From NCBI GenBank assembly GCA_005877505.1, contig VBOO01000018.1:1-36582 (forward strand): a stretch of 36,582 nt of DNA, read 5' to 3'. Below the pieces are notes generated by a model. The model was not told the origin of the DNA. It worked only from the letters and a program-made list of their open reading frames with translations, and made no database searches. Of this stretch, positions 14,978 through 23,347 are shown one piece after another; the first letter of the stretch is position 1; every line of letters begins with the position of its first letter. Source of the DNA: Nitrospirota bacterium. Its GTDB lineage: Bacteria; Nitrospirota; Nitrospiria; Nitrospirales; NS-4. The position numbers and the translations under genes are program-made.

Positions 14978-17010
14978 TAGCACCCCTTCCTTTTGGAGGT
15001 GGATGCCGGCTTCTCCTTCTTGTATGTGACCAGGGTCATCCACGTCCGCAGCAACTCGGCCACGTTCCAGGCCTGCGCGATGCACCCGCGCGGTGTGAAC
15101 GGGGGGTCTCCGTCGAAGACCTCGCTCAGGGTCCCGAGACCGTTCGACTGGAGATGCCGGATCATCGGGTCCAGAAAAGACCGTGCGCGGACCGGATCGC
15201 GATACACCTTGAGATGCGCCGTGACAAACGGGCCCAGCAACCATCCCCACACCGTCCCCTGGTGATAGGCCGCGTCGCGGCTGCGCTGGTCCCCGGCGTA
15301 CTGGCCCACGTACGCCGGGTGGTCTGGAGCCAAACTCCGCAGTCCGTGCGATGTCAACAGGTGCCGGGCGCACACATCCACAATGGCCCTCTGCCGGTTC
15401 AACTCCAAGGGGCTGGCCGGCAGCGACACCGCAAAGATCTGATTCGGCCGCAAGGACGGATCATCCCCGTCCGGCCCGTCCAGCACATCGTAGCAGCAGC
15501 CCAGGGCATCGTTCCAGAACCGGGCGAACCCGGCCTCCGCGCGATCAGCCAGTTCCGCGTATTCGTCGGCGGGCTTTTTGACGATCCGGGCCAACGCCGC
15601 CATGGTCCGCAGGGCGTTGTACCAGAGCGCATTCACCTCCACCGGCTTGCCGATACGCGGCGTGACGACCCAGCCCCCAACCTTGGCATCCATCCACGTG
15701 AGCTGCACACCCTCCTCGCCGGCCCAGAGCAGCCCGTCCGCATGGTCCAAGTGGATGCCGTAGCGGGTGCCGCGCCGGTGCCAGTCCACGATTTCGGCCA
15801 GCACGGGAAACAGCTCCCGCACCAGCCGGTCATCGCCCGTCGTCGCGTGATAGGCGCGGATCGCCTCCACATACCAGAGCGTGGCATCCACGGTATTGTA
15901 TTCGGGAATCACGCCGGCGTCCGGGAAACGGTTGGGCACCATGCCACGGTCCACGAAGGTTGCGTACGTTTTCAGGATCAGGCTGGCGATGGCGGGGCGT
16001 CCCGTCGTCAGCGTAAGCCCGGGCAGTGCGATCATCGTGTCGCGGCCCCAGTCGACGAACCAATGGTAGCCCGCGACGACCGAGCGACCGTCGGAGTCAG
16101 CCGGGGATGGCCGCGCCACAATGAACTGCTCGGCGGCGAAGATCGTCTGCTCCACCCACGCCGGCGCCTGCTTTGACACGACAGGATGAGCCTTGGCAAA
16201 CGCGCCAAGGAGCGCGCGCTGGTGACGCGTGCGCCGCTCAAGGGCTTTCGCTCCATCTACGGACGCGCCGGGGTCGGTCGTGAGGACGATCGTGAGCGGT
16301 TTCCCCTGCTCGACCGTCCCTTGAATCGTCCCGACATGCAGGTGATCTTCGTGGTCTTCCAGCCCTCGGGCCCTCTCCGCGGCGAGGTCGAACCCCCAGT
16401 GCCAGTCATGGGCCCTCTCGCACCGTCCCCGGTCCGACCGCAGATGGAACGGGACGGCGCCGTCGTACGCCGCCACGGTGAGCCCTCGGTCCTCAGCCGT
16501 GACGCGCATCTGCCACCCGTTCCCCCTGGTGCTGCCGTGGTGGTCGCGGTAATTCACCAGCGTCTTGATGCGCAAGGCCACAGGACCGGAGCCACGCGTC
16601 AGCTCGTAGCACACGTAGGTGGTATTCGCACCCTGCTCCATCCAGACCCGCTTCTCGAGGAGCTCGTCGGCGAGGGCATACGTCCATACCGGCAGCGAGT
16701 CTTCCAACCGGAACCGTTCAAGATAACGGTAGCCATCAGGATTCACCGACCCGTCGTGCCAGCGGTTCGTGAAGAGCGGGTATTGGCGCCCGCCATGCTC
16801 CGCGGTCTCATCGAGCTTCGCGACCAAGAGCGTGCGCCCGACCGGCGGATTCAGCGCCGCCACGAGGAGACCGTGATACCGGCGCGTCAGCAGGCCGGCA
16901 ACCGTGCCGGACGCGTATCCGCCAAGCCCGTTGGTGACCAGCCACTCGCAGATTTCAGCCTGGTTCAGATTTCCGCAGACGTCCCGTCCGAAGTCAATGA
17001 GGAGGCTCAC
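14977..17010 (-). CDS. Glycogen debranching enzyme (amylo-alpha-1,6-glucosidase type)
   Basis: Removes alpha-1,6 branches from glycogen or related glucans. 677 aa. The N-terminal part (about 1-270) is the beta-rich domain with NGLGGYASGTVAGLLTRRYHGLLV. The C-terminal alpha-barrel has GYHWFVDWGRDTMIALPGL, NRFPD, EYNTVDATLWYVEAI and the ending YHQGTVWGWLLGPF, all typical of the bacterial GH133-like enzymes. Translation starts at GTG 17010, overlapping the SDR stop (GTGA). No glycogen synthase or phosphorylase is in the window. Adjacent rpiA suggests a link to sugar phosphate metabolism (inference). Confidence 0.9.
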   Translation of the reverse strand: MSLLIDFGRDVCGNLNQAEICEWLVTNGLGGYASGTVAGLLTRRYHGLLVAALNPPVGRTLLVAKLDETAEHGGRQYPLFTNRWHDGSVNPDGYRYLERFRLEDSLPVWTYALADELLEKRVWMEQGANTTYVCYELTRGSGPVALRIKTLVNYRDHHGSTRGNGWQMRVTAEDRGLTVAAYDGAVPFHLRSDRGRCERAHDWHWGFDLAAERARGLEDHEDHLHVGTIQGTVEQGKPLTIVLTTDPGASVDGAKALERRTRHQRALLGAFAKAHPVVSKQAPAWVEQTIFAAEQFIVARPSPADSDGRSVVAGYHWFVDWGRDTMIALPGLTLTTGRPAIASLILKTYATFVDRGMVPNRFPDAGVIPEYNTVDATLWYVEAIRAYHATTGDDRLVRELFPVLAEIVDWHRRGTRYGIHLDHADGLLWAGEEGVQLTWMDAKVGGWVVTPRIGKPVEVNALWYNALRTMAALARIVKKPADEYAELADRAEAGFARFWNDALGCCYDVLDGPDGDDPSLRPNQIFAVSLPASPLELNRQRAIVDVCARHLLTSHGLRSLAPDHPAYVGQYAGDQRSRDAAYHQGTVWGWLLGPFVTAHLKVYRDPVRARSFLDPMIRHLQSNGLGTLSEVFDGDPPFTPRGCIAQAWNVAELLRTWMTLVTYKKEKPASTSKRKGC

Positions 17011-17720
17011 ACGCGCCCGTACACCGGAATCGCGGCGCCGTGGATCACCTCAGCGTCCGGAGAGCAAAGAAAGAGAATGACCTTGGCGATGGCCTCCGGC
17101 GTGGGCCACTGGCTGTGATCCGCGTTGGGCATGGCCTGGCGATTGGCCTCCGTATCAATGATGCTGGGCAAGATCGCGTTGACGTTGATCCGGTACGGCT
17201 TGAGCTCTTCTGCGAGGCTCTGGGTCAGGACCAGTTCGGCCGCCTTGGAGGCCGCGTAGGCGGACAGTCCGGCGTCGCCCTTCAGGCTCGACCGGGACGC
17301 CACATGGACGATCCGCCCACGGTTCTGCTTGATCATCTGCGGCACGACGGCCTTGGCGCAGAGATAGACCGATTTAAGGTTCAGGTTCAGCATGCGGTCC
17401 CAGGTCGCCTGGTCGGTCTCCCAGACGGGCTTCCCACCGGAAAACCCGCCCACGATGTTCACGAGGACATCCACCCGGCCGTGGCGGGCAACGATCTCCC
17501 CAGCGAACCGTTTGACCGCGTCCTCATCCGTCACATCGACCTGGAGACAGCTCAGGCGGGCCGACAGCGATCCAGTCTCCTTTGCGAGTCGATCCTGCTC
17601 GGACGGCACCACGCAGGTGGTCACGACCGTCGCGCCCGCCCGGAGGAAGCTGAGAGTCACGACCCGGCCGAGGCCACCGGTGCCTCCCGGGATCGCCACG
17701 ACTGATCCGGTAAAGTCCAT
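17007..17720 (-). CDS. Short-chain dehydrogenase/reductase
   Basis: 237 aa NAD(P)-dependent oxidoreductase; substrate unknown. It shows the glycine-rich cofactor motif GGTGGLG (residues 12-18), VDVTDED, the NIVGG equivalent of NNAG, the catalytic Ser in HVASRSS and Y-A-A-S-K (YAASKAA), with the tetrad Asn in the LNLNLKSVYL helix. The C-terminus is short (ending PVYGRV). The ATG at 17720 is two bases after the cytochrome stop. The gene sits within the overlapping seven-gene run. Confidence 0.9.
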   Translation of the reverse strand: MDFTGSVVAIPGGTGGLGRVVTLSFLRAGATVVTTCVVPSEQDRLAKETGSLSARLSCLQVDVTDEDAVKRFAGEIVARHGRVDVLVNIVGGFSGGKPVWETDQATWDRMLNLNLKSVYLCAKAVVPQMIKQNRGRIVHVASRSSLKGDAGLSAYAASKAAELVLTQSLAEELKPYRINVNAILPSIIDTEANRQAMPNADHSQWPTPEAIAKVILFLCSPDAEVIHGAAIPVYGRV

Positions 17721-17722
17721 TC

Positions 17723-18103
17723 CTACCAGGCGGCCAATGTGCGGATGTAGGCCAGCACATCCCGCATCTCGCGCTCGTCTATCTCGCTCATCCAACCGGG
17801 CATGGCCGTGCCGGGCCGGCCGACCTTGATGACCTCGAGCAACTCGGCGTCTTTTTTCGCCTGCGTGGCGGGCGACGTCAAATCGGCCGGCTTGGGATTG
17901 AGTTTCTCCGCCGCCGCCCCGTCGCCCTTGCCGGAAGGCCCGTGGCAGTTGACGCAGTTCTGCTTATAGATCCGCTCACCCGCCTCAAGATCTGGTTTCG
18001 GTTTGAGCCGCTGACCGGTCGCCCCTCCGAACCACACGACGAGGCCTGCGCCAACGAGAACGACAATGAGGCCGGTGCGACGAATCACCGGTGAATTCTC
18101 CAT
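17723..18103 (-). CDS. Membrane-anchored c-type cytochrome
   Basis: 126 aa with an uncleaved N-terminal membrane anchor (about residues 10-28) and one class I cytochrome c domain. The heme site is CVNCH (Cys50, Cys53, His54) and Met101 in TAMPGW is the probable axial ligand. It is an electron carrier facing the periplasm. It is the first gene of the minus-strand operon with SDR, debranching enzyme, rpiA, dut and proC, an odd mixture that gives no electron partner. A promoter-like pair lies upstream (18131-18159). Confidence 0.9.
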   Translation of the reverse strand: MENSPVIRRTGLIVVLVGAGLVVWFGGATGQRLKPKPDLEAGERIYKQNCVNCHGPSGKGDGAAAEKLNPKPADLTSPATQAKKDAELLEVIKVGRPGTAMPGWMSEIDEREMRDVLAYIRTLAAW

Positions 18104-18130
18104 AGGTGCAGCCGACGGATGAGCGGCGGT

Positions 18131-18159
18131 AGTATCCTACATTCCCGAAGCCCTTGCAA
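18131..18159 (-). promoter_or_regulatory. Possible sigma-70 promoter for the cytochrome-proC operon
   Basis: On the minus strand TTGCAA (18159-18154), 17 bases, then GATACT (18136-18131), about 28 bases before the cytochrome ATG. Confidence 0.4.
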
Positions 18160-18176
18160 CACGTGCGGGCCGATGA

Positions 18177-18205
18177 TTGCGACCCCCGCCAGACGCTGCT
18201 ACAAT
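18177..18205 (+). promoter_or_regulatory. Likely promoter for the histidine-kinase-like gene
   Basis: TTGCGA (18177-18182), 17-base spacer, TACAAT (18200-18205), 38 bases before the ATG. A GGAGGAG ribosome-binding site follows at about 18228-18234. Confidence 0.5.
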
Positions 18206-18243
18206 CCTATGAAGCCATGATCGTTATGGAGGAGCGCTGACCA

Positions 18244-19989
18244 ATGCCACTACCGACTGCGCTGCAGAAAGCCTTCACCACCACCCTGAACGAACTGGGC
18301 GCCGACTTGGCCCTGATTGCACTGAAGGAGGACGGGTTCGGCCCCTTTGTGTCTCACGCGCACCGGGGCTTCGCCCCTCGAGAGGTCCAGGCCGTCGCTC
18401 GGGCGCTGTCGCATCCGGAGGTCGGGTTCGACAGCGCCGCGGGCAATGGCGACGCGCGGCAGCGGACGGTCCGCATCCGGATGACGGCCCCGTCCCACCG
18501 GTCGCTCCTCACCATTCCCCTGCAGGTCTCCAAGCGGGTCTGCGGAGCCCTCGTGATCGGGCGCAAGGACATCGTCACGTTCTCGGACAAGGACCGGAAA
18601 AATCTGGCGGAAGCAGCCAAGGATCTCGAGGCGGCGTTGACGAAGGCCGGCGTGCCGGCCCTCGCCCCTGGTGCGCCCGTGGCGCCCACGGTGGAGATGG
18701 GAGCCGGGGGACTCGAACCCCTCATGGCCCAACTCCGGTCTCTGATCCCGTACGATCGCGCGCTTGTGACCCGGCCGGAGCCCCGTTCAAAGACCCTCAT
18801 GCTCCTGCTCTCCTACACACCCGGACACTGCGAATGGCGCGAAGGCCAGACGCTGACACTGGAAGGGTCCGCTGCCGGGTGGGTCATCCGACATAAAAAG
18901 CCGCGGGTGGACCGGGATCTGGCCTCCACCCAAGGACGTTTCCTGGACTACAAGGAGCTGTACAAGGACAAGTTCAAGACAGCGATGGTCCTGCCGCTCA
19001 AAAAGGGACAGGACCTCAACGGGACCATTCTCCTGGGGTCCAAGACGCCGGACGTCTACAACGCGGACATGGCCCGGGCCGCCGCGCCCCAGTTGGAGCA
19101 CCTGGCTTCGCTTCTCCCCAAGTTGGGGCCAGGTTCGACCGCTTCTCCCTTCCTGGAACGACCCGACTCCGCAAGTGGCGTTGCTCTGGCCGGGCAGACC
19201 GCCGGCTCCATGCAAGTTCACGATCCCCAGGAGTCCCACGAGTTGCTGCTCCGGCATGAGCGGCAGCAGGCCATCCGGGAGGTCACGGCCTTCCTCGAAC
19301 AGGAAATCCAGCGCCCCCTGACCAAGACCCGCCTGGAAATGGAAGAGACTGTTCGGGACACGGCCGCCGAGAAACCGGCGGGCGCTGATGTGCTCCAACG
19401 GCTGGAGAAGGCCTCCTTGGAACTGACCCGCATCGAAGCCATTCTCAATGAGGTCCTCGACTTCGCCAAGCCGCTGGACCTGCACCCGCGCGTGGTCCGG
19501 ATCCCCGAGGTCCTCGAGAGCGCGCTGGCGGTCATCACCGGGGACCTGCAAAAGAATGCCATCACGGTCACCCGGGACTTCTCTCCCTCGCTGCCGGCTA
19601 TCAAAGTGGACGAGGGCAAGCTCCAACAGGTCTTCCTGAGCATCCTCAAAAACGCTCTCGAGGCCATGACGCCCCACGGACACATTCGCCTCCAGGCGGT
19701 GCCCCACAAGGGCGCGCGCGGGCGGCACGAGGTGGCCATCACGATCCAGAACGACGGCGCGCCGATTCCCACCGAGCACATCGGCAAGATCTTCGAACCC
19801 GGCTTCACCACCAAGGCCGCCGGCACCGGGCTCGGCCTGGCCTCTGTCAAGAAGATCATCGAAGAGCACCAGGGGCAGATCTCCATCGCCAGCGGCCCAG
19901 ACCAGGGCACGGCGGTCATCATCCGCCTGCCGGCCTATGCCGCCGCTCGCCCTCGGGGCCGCGGCCCGCGGCGCCATCATCGGTCCTAG
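18244..19989 (+). CDS. GAF-GAF histidine-kinase-like protein lacking the phosphoacceptor His
   Basis: 581 aa, soluble. Two GAF-like sensor domains (about residues 10-135 and 155-295) are followed by a dimerisation helix pair (about 335-410) and a full HATPase domain (about 430-570). The ATPase keeps its N box (LKNALEAM), G1 (NDGAPIP), F box (FEPGFTTK) and G2 (GTGLGLASV). In the dimerisation helix, where NtrB-like kinases read H-E-I-x-N-P-L, this protein reads Q-E-I-Q-R-P-L: the phosphorylated His is Gln353 (codon CAG at 19300-19302). It should not autophosphorylate in the usual way. It may be a phosphatase, a dimer partner or an allosteric protein (inference). No response regulator is adjacent. 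Confidence 0.88.
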   Translation: MPLPTALQKAFTTTLNELGADLALIALKEDGFGPFVSHAHRGFAPREVQAVARALSHPEVGFDSAAGNGDARQRTVRIRMTAPSHRSLLTIPLQVSKRVCGALVIGRKDIVTFSDKDRKNLAEAAKDLEAALTKAGVPALAPGAPVAPTVEMGAGGLEPLMAQLRSLIPYDRALVTRPEPRSKTLMLLLSYTPGHCEWREGQTLTLEGSAAGWVIRHKKPRVDRDLASTQGRFLDYKELYKDKFKTAMVLPLKKGQDLNGTILLGSKTPDVYNADMARAAAPQLEHLASLLPKLGPGSTASPFLERPDSASGVALAGQTAGSMQVHDPQESHELLLRHERQQAIREVTAFLEQEIQRPLTKTRLEMEETVRDTAAEKPAGADVLQRLEKASLELTRIEAILNEVLDFAKPLDLHPRVVRIPEVLESALAVITGDLQKNAITVTRDFSPSLPAIKVDEGKLQQVFLSILKNALEAMTPHGHIRLQAVPHKGARGRHEVAITIQNDGAPIPTEHIGKIFEPGFTTKAAGTGLGLASVKKIIEEHQGQISIASGPDQGTAVIIRLPAYAAARPRGRGPRRHHRS

Positions 19990-19993
19990 CCCC

Positions 19994-20023
19994 TTGACAG
20001 GGTCCGTTGGCTCAGGTTATGGT
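19994..20023 (+). promoter_or_regulatory. Strong sigma-70-type promoter
   Basis: TTGACA (19994-19999), 18 bases, TATGGT (20018-20023). It drives the small exported protein 79 bases downstream. Confidence 0.65.
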
Positions 20024-20101
20024 CACGACTATATTCAGCCTTTGTTAGAGGTCCTCTTCGACACAATGGTTTTATCCAGCCCATCAGTAAGGAGGGATCC
20101 C

Positions 20102-20452
20102 ATGAAACACACTTTGCTTGTGATCGCACTGGCGACAGGATTCATCTTCATGGCCGCGTCGGTATTCGCCAACCCGGCCCTGCTGAAGAAACGGCACGAA
20201 GGCTACCCGAATCCCGATGGCGGCACCACAGCCACCGGGGAAGTCGCGGCGGAAAAGGCTGCTGCAGATGCCCCCAAGGAACTGGAGAAGCAGAATCGGG
20301 ACGCCATCGGAGGCGTGGCGGATGAGACCCAACTCAAGCACACCCAGGATTCGCGCCTGCCGGCTGTCGTGGGTCCCGGCCACGTCACGACTAAAGGTGT
20401 CACTGAGAACCAGATCAAAGACGCCACCAAAGTCAACGCGAATCCTAAGTAA
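20102..20452 (+). CDS. Small exported protein, function unknown
   Basis: 116 aa. MKHTLLVIALATGFIF and an AxA-type cleavage (SVFA|NP) give a clear signal peptide of about 24 residues. The mature part is hydrophilic, rich in Ala, Lys, Glu and Asn, with no cysteine and no recognised domain, and is probably periplasmic and partly disordered. ATG 20102 has a good ribosome-binding site (GGAGG, 7 bases upstream). It has its own promoter and a Rho-independent terminator, so it is a single-gene unit and may be well expressed (inference). Confidence 0.75.
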   Translation: MKHTLLVIALATGFIFMAASVFANPALLKKRHEGYPNPDGGTTATGEVAAEKAAADAPKELEKQNRDAIGGVADETQLKHTQDSRLPAVVGPGHVTTKGVTENQIKDATKVNANPK

Positions 20453-20480
20453 GCACACCGCTTAGCTCGTCGCAGTATGA

Positions 20481-20512
20481 GGGGAGGGTTCGTTACGGAC
20501 CTTCCCCTTTTT
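20481..20512 (+). terminator. Rho-independent terminator
   Basis: A 12-bp stem (GGGGAGGGTTCG with CGGACCTTCCCC, including two G-T pairs), a 3-base loop (TTA) and TTTTT. It ends the small exported gene. The stop codon of the convergent MFS gene lies within the hairpin. Confidence 0.85.
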
Positions 20513-21716
20513 CATGCCCCTCTCCTGCCCACTCCTTCACCCACGGCAGCAACAGGAACGCAGGCCACGCGAGGAAGAACGTCGCGGTAAAGTAGGCGGC
20601 GTAACCCATCCCTTCGGTCGCCACTCCCGAAAACGCCCCGGAGAGGGCGCGAGTCAGGCCGAATAACGCGCTCAAGAGAGCGTACTGTGTGGCCGCGTGG
20701 GCCTTCGAGCAGATGCTCATGAGAAACGCCAGGAAGGGGGCGGTGCCCAGTCCCCCGCAGAACGACTCCACCAGCGAGGCGACGTACATCAGCGTTGTAT
20801 TGGGCGGGAGCGCCGCGGCTGCGGCATAGACCAGATTGGACACCGCCTGGAAAATGCCGAGCACCCAGAGCGCCCGGAAGATCCCCCACCGGCTGGTCAG
20901 GCTTCCCCCGATCAACGCGCCCCCGATCGTCGCCACGACGCCCAGCGTGCCCGGCACCAATCCGATCTGAACCGGCGTGAAGTGCCGGTCCACCCAGAAG
21001 GGCTTGATCATGGGGCCGATGGCCATATCGCCCAGCTTGAAGGTCAAGACGAAGGCCGCCACGGCCAGGAAACCGGGCCGGGCGAAAAACAGCGTCAGCG
21101 GAGCACGGATGGCGTCGGACGCGGAGCGCGGTGGGGGCGGTAGCGCTGCGGAAGGTGTGGCATCCGCCAGCGGAGCCCGAGATGAGATCATGGAAAGCAG
21201 GCCCATCAGCACGGCCGCACCCATGAACACCAGGCCCCAGCCCGCGAGCCCGGCCGCCGCCACCACGAGCCCGCCGGCCGCGATCAGCGCGATGCGATAG
21301 GCGGTCACCCTCACGCCGTTGGCGATGCCCATCTCGTGCTTCTCCAGCAACTCGATCGTGTACGCGTCGATCGCAATATCCTGGGTCGCCGACAGGATGG
21401 CGAACAGAACCAGGGCGCTCCAGAGGATCCAGATGTCCGCTCGCGCGTGTGAGCCGGCGAGGAGGAGAAGCGGCAGACACATCAGCAACTGGCAGGCCCA
21501 GACCCATGTGCGCCGGTGGCCCCAGACGTCCACGGCCGGCGCCCAGAGGAACTTGAGCGTCCATGGAAGCCCGACCAGGCCCAACAAGCCGATATCCACA
21601 AGGCTCACGCCTTGCAGGCGCAGGTAGACGGGGATTGCGTCCATCACCATGCCGAACGGAAAGCCTTCGGCGAAGTAGAGCGCGGCGACCCAGACGAGCT
21701 TCTGACGTGTGCTCAT
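20493..21716 (-). CDS. AmpG-like MFS transporter
   Basis: 407 aa from ATG 21716, about twelve membrane segments. The N-terminal pattern YFAEGFPFGMVMDAIPVYLR, LKFLWAPAVD and ATQDIAIDAY is that of the AmpG/PAT branch of the major facilitator superfamily, whose best-known member imports anhydromuropeptides for peptidoglycan recycling. A cytosolic loop of about 25 residues rich in Pro and Ala lies between the two halves. Substrate is not proven and no recycling enzymes are nearby. An upstream in-frame start would add 18 hydrophilic residues. The gene is convergent with the small exported gene and its stop lies in that gene's terminator. Confidence 0.85.
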   Translation of the reverse strand: MSTRQKLVWVAALYFAEGFPFGMVMDAIPVYLRLQGVSLVDIGLLGLVGLPWTLKFLWAPAVDVWGHRRTWVWACQLLMCLPLLLLAGSHARADIWILWSALVLFAILSATQDIAIDAYTIELLEKHEMGIANGVRVTAYRIALIAAGGLVVAAAGLAGWGLVFMGAAVLMGLLSMISSRAPLADATPSAALPPPPRSASDAIRAPLTLFFARPGFLAVAAFVLTFKLGDMAIGPMIKPFWVDRHFTPVQIGLVPGTLGVVATIGGALIGGSLTSRWGIFRALWVLGIFQAVSNLVYAAAAALPPNTTLMYVASLVESFCGGLGTAPFLAFLMSICSKAHAATQYALLSALFGLTRALSGAFSGVATEGMGYAAYFTATFFLAWPAFLLLPWVKEWAGEGHEKGEGP

Positions 21717-21805
21717 GACAGGTGTGTCTCTCTGTGCAGGATATAGGGAAAGGCCGCACTCTGATAGCATGTCTGGTGGAGATCGTCAAACGCGTGTGTT
21801 GAGTC

Positions 21806-21833
21806 TTGATTCGGAGGCGCGCCATGCTATACT
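21806..21833 (+). promoter_or_regulatory. Probable promoter of the three-gene unknown cluster
   Basis: TTGATT (21806-21811), 16-base spacer, TATACT (21828-21833), 46 bases before the first ATG. Confidence 0.5.
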
Positions 21834-21879
21834 CGGTATATTCACGATAGTTTCACCGCAAAGCAACGGAGAGAACGGC

Positions 21880-22083
21880 ATGAGGCGCTTCACCATCACC
21901 GACATCGCCGAGGGCAACGGCCAGCCCCACCCGGCCTTTACCCACACCGCAACCTATCCAGTGCTGGAAGTCCTCTTGCCTGGCAACGGAAACCTGCCTG
22001 GGTTCCTGGTGGCTGATGACCAGGGCCGCTTCCACCTCATCAGGATGGACCACTGCCGCCTCGGCAAGATCGAGGCCTTCTGA
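21880..22083 (+). CDS. Hypothetical protein, 67 aa
   Basis: Small acidic protein of alternating short strands (LEVLLPG, GFLVADDQGRFHLIRMD), probably a compact beta fold; no family recognised. ATG 21880 has a GGAGAG site upstream. An open frame continues 57 codons further back but crosses the promoter and lacks a ribosome site. The next gene starts 3 bases after the stop, so it is the first member of a three-gene unit. Confidence 0.65.
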   Translation: MRRFTITDIAEGNGQPHPAFTHTATYPVLEVLLPGNGNLPGFLVADDQGRFHLIRMDHCRLGKIEAF

Positions 22084-22086
22084 TCC

Positions 22087-22644
22087 ATGCCGCAAGCGTC
22101 GCCGGCGGACATCGGCCGGGAGCTCTCCGACCTGGCCTTCGGCATTGTCGAACAGAACTGGCTGGAGCAGCACATCGGCAAGGTGATGGACTTGAAGAGC
22201 CTCGACCAGCTTCAGCTCAACGTCGCGGAGTGGGAGCTCACCTATCTCATCCTGTTCGCCATCACCAACGGGTGCGGTACGTTTTCCTCCGCGGACTCCG
22301 AGCGCACGACGGCCATCCTCAAGGCGTTTCACTCGGCGCTCCTCTCCCACATCGCGGAGCAGGCCGGACAGGAGGTCGCCGAGGAGCACAAGAAACACCT
22401 GCCCGCCCGGTACCGGCTGTATGGACAGGCGATCGAAGGCGAGGACACGACCAAACCCTATAAGACCCCCTACCGACTGCTCGGAGAGGCAGCCGCGCTG
22501 CAGATACTGGGGAAACCGCTCACGGACCCACACGACGGCGACAACTTCCGCGAGACGATCAAAGTGATCTTTACCGAGGTGCGTGAGGCGGCGATCAAGG
22601 TCCTGAGCTTCCAGCAGGCTCAGGCAATCGAAGGGAAGGCGTAA
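22087..22644 (+). CDS. Hypothetical protein, 185 aa
   Basis: Soluble, mainly helical, no signal peptide and no motif I recognise. It has an acidic N-terminal half (ELSDLAFGIVEQNWLEQHIGKV), a hydrophobic helix around WELTYLILFAITNGCG and a basic centre (EEHKKHLPARYRLY). It follows the 67-aa gene by 3 bases and precedes the 142-aa gene by 9, so the three are almost certainly one operon and may form one complex (inference). Confidence 0.65.
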   Translation: MPQASPADIGRELSDLAFGIVEQNWLEQHIGKVMDLKSLDQLQLNVAEWELTYLILFAITNGCGTFSSADSERTTAILKAFHSALLSHIAEQAGQEVAEEHKKHLPARYRLYGQAIEGEDTTKPYKTPYRLLGEAAALQILGKPLTDPHDGDNFRETIKVIFTEVREAAIKVLSFQQAQAIEGKA

Positions 22645-22653
22645 GCGTAAGGC

Positions 22654-23082
22654 ATGGACTTCGACATCGGCTCCAATCACTACCGGAACGCGGCGCCCAG
22701 CATCGAAATCGAAGGCATGCCGCACCTCTCGTTCGAACACAATCGTCGCTACAACGAGATGACGTTGAGGGGGTTTCTCTACGACACGAAAGGCAACCTG
22801 GTGGGGAAGATCGTGGAAAGCAGCCTCGCTATGAACGTCCAAGGCGAATTCGAGATGCGCTCAGAGCCCTTGGTCGTGAAGGTGCTGAGACGCGAGACCG
22901 AGGAGGTCATCTTGGAAGTGAAGTTCCTGGACAAGAACCGCGTCCAGATCCACAAGGCCAAGCTGTACTCCATCAAAGGCCGCCCCTTCGAGGCGACCCC
23001 GAAGCACTGGAAGATCGGCGACGACCCGCCCCACAGCGGAGAAGACATGGACTGCGGCAGCAACGCGGTCTCGCTGAAATGA
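22654..23082 (+). CDS. Hypothetical beta-rich protein, 142 aa
   Basis: Strand-rich sequence (MTLRGFLYDTKGNLVGKIVESSL, then EEVILEVKFLDKNRVQIHKAKLYS). This resembles small beta-barrel or right-handed-strand modules, but no family is recognised. It has no signal peptide. It is the last gene of the three-gene unit; a palindromic repeat region begins 15 bases after its stop. Confidence 0.65.
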   Translation: MDFDIGSNHYRNAAPSIEIEGMPHLSFEHNRRYNEMTLRGFLYDTKGNLVGKIVESSLAMNVQGEFEMRSEPLVVKVLRRETEEVILEVKFLDKNRVQIHKAKLYSIKGRPFEATPKHWKIGDDPPHSGEDMDCGSNAVSLK

Positions 23083-23097
23083 ATCTTGTCGCGGGTG

Positions 23098-23250
23098 GGG
23101 CACCCGTTGCTCTTTGAGCGGGTCCTGCCTCCGCATAGCCCAGCGCATCTGGGCGTTTCGCCGTCGAGGCCCCGCAGACCCGGCTGTACGCCCCGTGCTG
23201 CATCTGGGCGCCCATGCGGCGTCACCCGCTCAATTGCAACGGGTCGAAAC
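23098..23250. repeat. Complex palindromic repeat; left boundary of the protease-nuclease cassette
   Basis: ACCCGTTGC...TGAGCGGGT at about 23102-23123 is repeated in inverted form at 23224-23244, making a large imperfect palindrome. Within it, 23156-23232 is a 77-base unit (TTTCGCCGTCG...CACCCGCTCA) whose inverted copy lies at 24646-24722 on the other side of the two-gene cassette. A further partial copy of the unit start (ACGCCGTCGCAGCCCCGC) follows at 23249-23267. Confidence 0.75.
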
Positions 23251-23347
23251 GCCGTCGCAGCCCCGCGGACATCGCGCTTCGATCTCGGCAGCCGTAACAC
23301 AGACACTTGAGCCAATAAAGTTGCAAGGGCGCCATCGGTTGCAAGTG

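Noticed and set aside
15154-16176. Long plus-strand frame antisense to the debranching enzyme
   Set aside because: A shadow of the real gene; high GC creates long antisense frames, and the product lacks domain features.
23098-23250. Possible CRISPR array or integron attC site in the palindromic region
   Set aside because: The repeats are inverted and few, without regular spacers; no Cas or integrase gene and no clear attC core was found.
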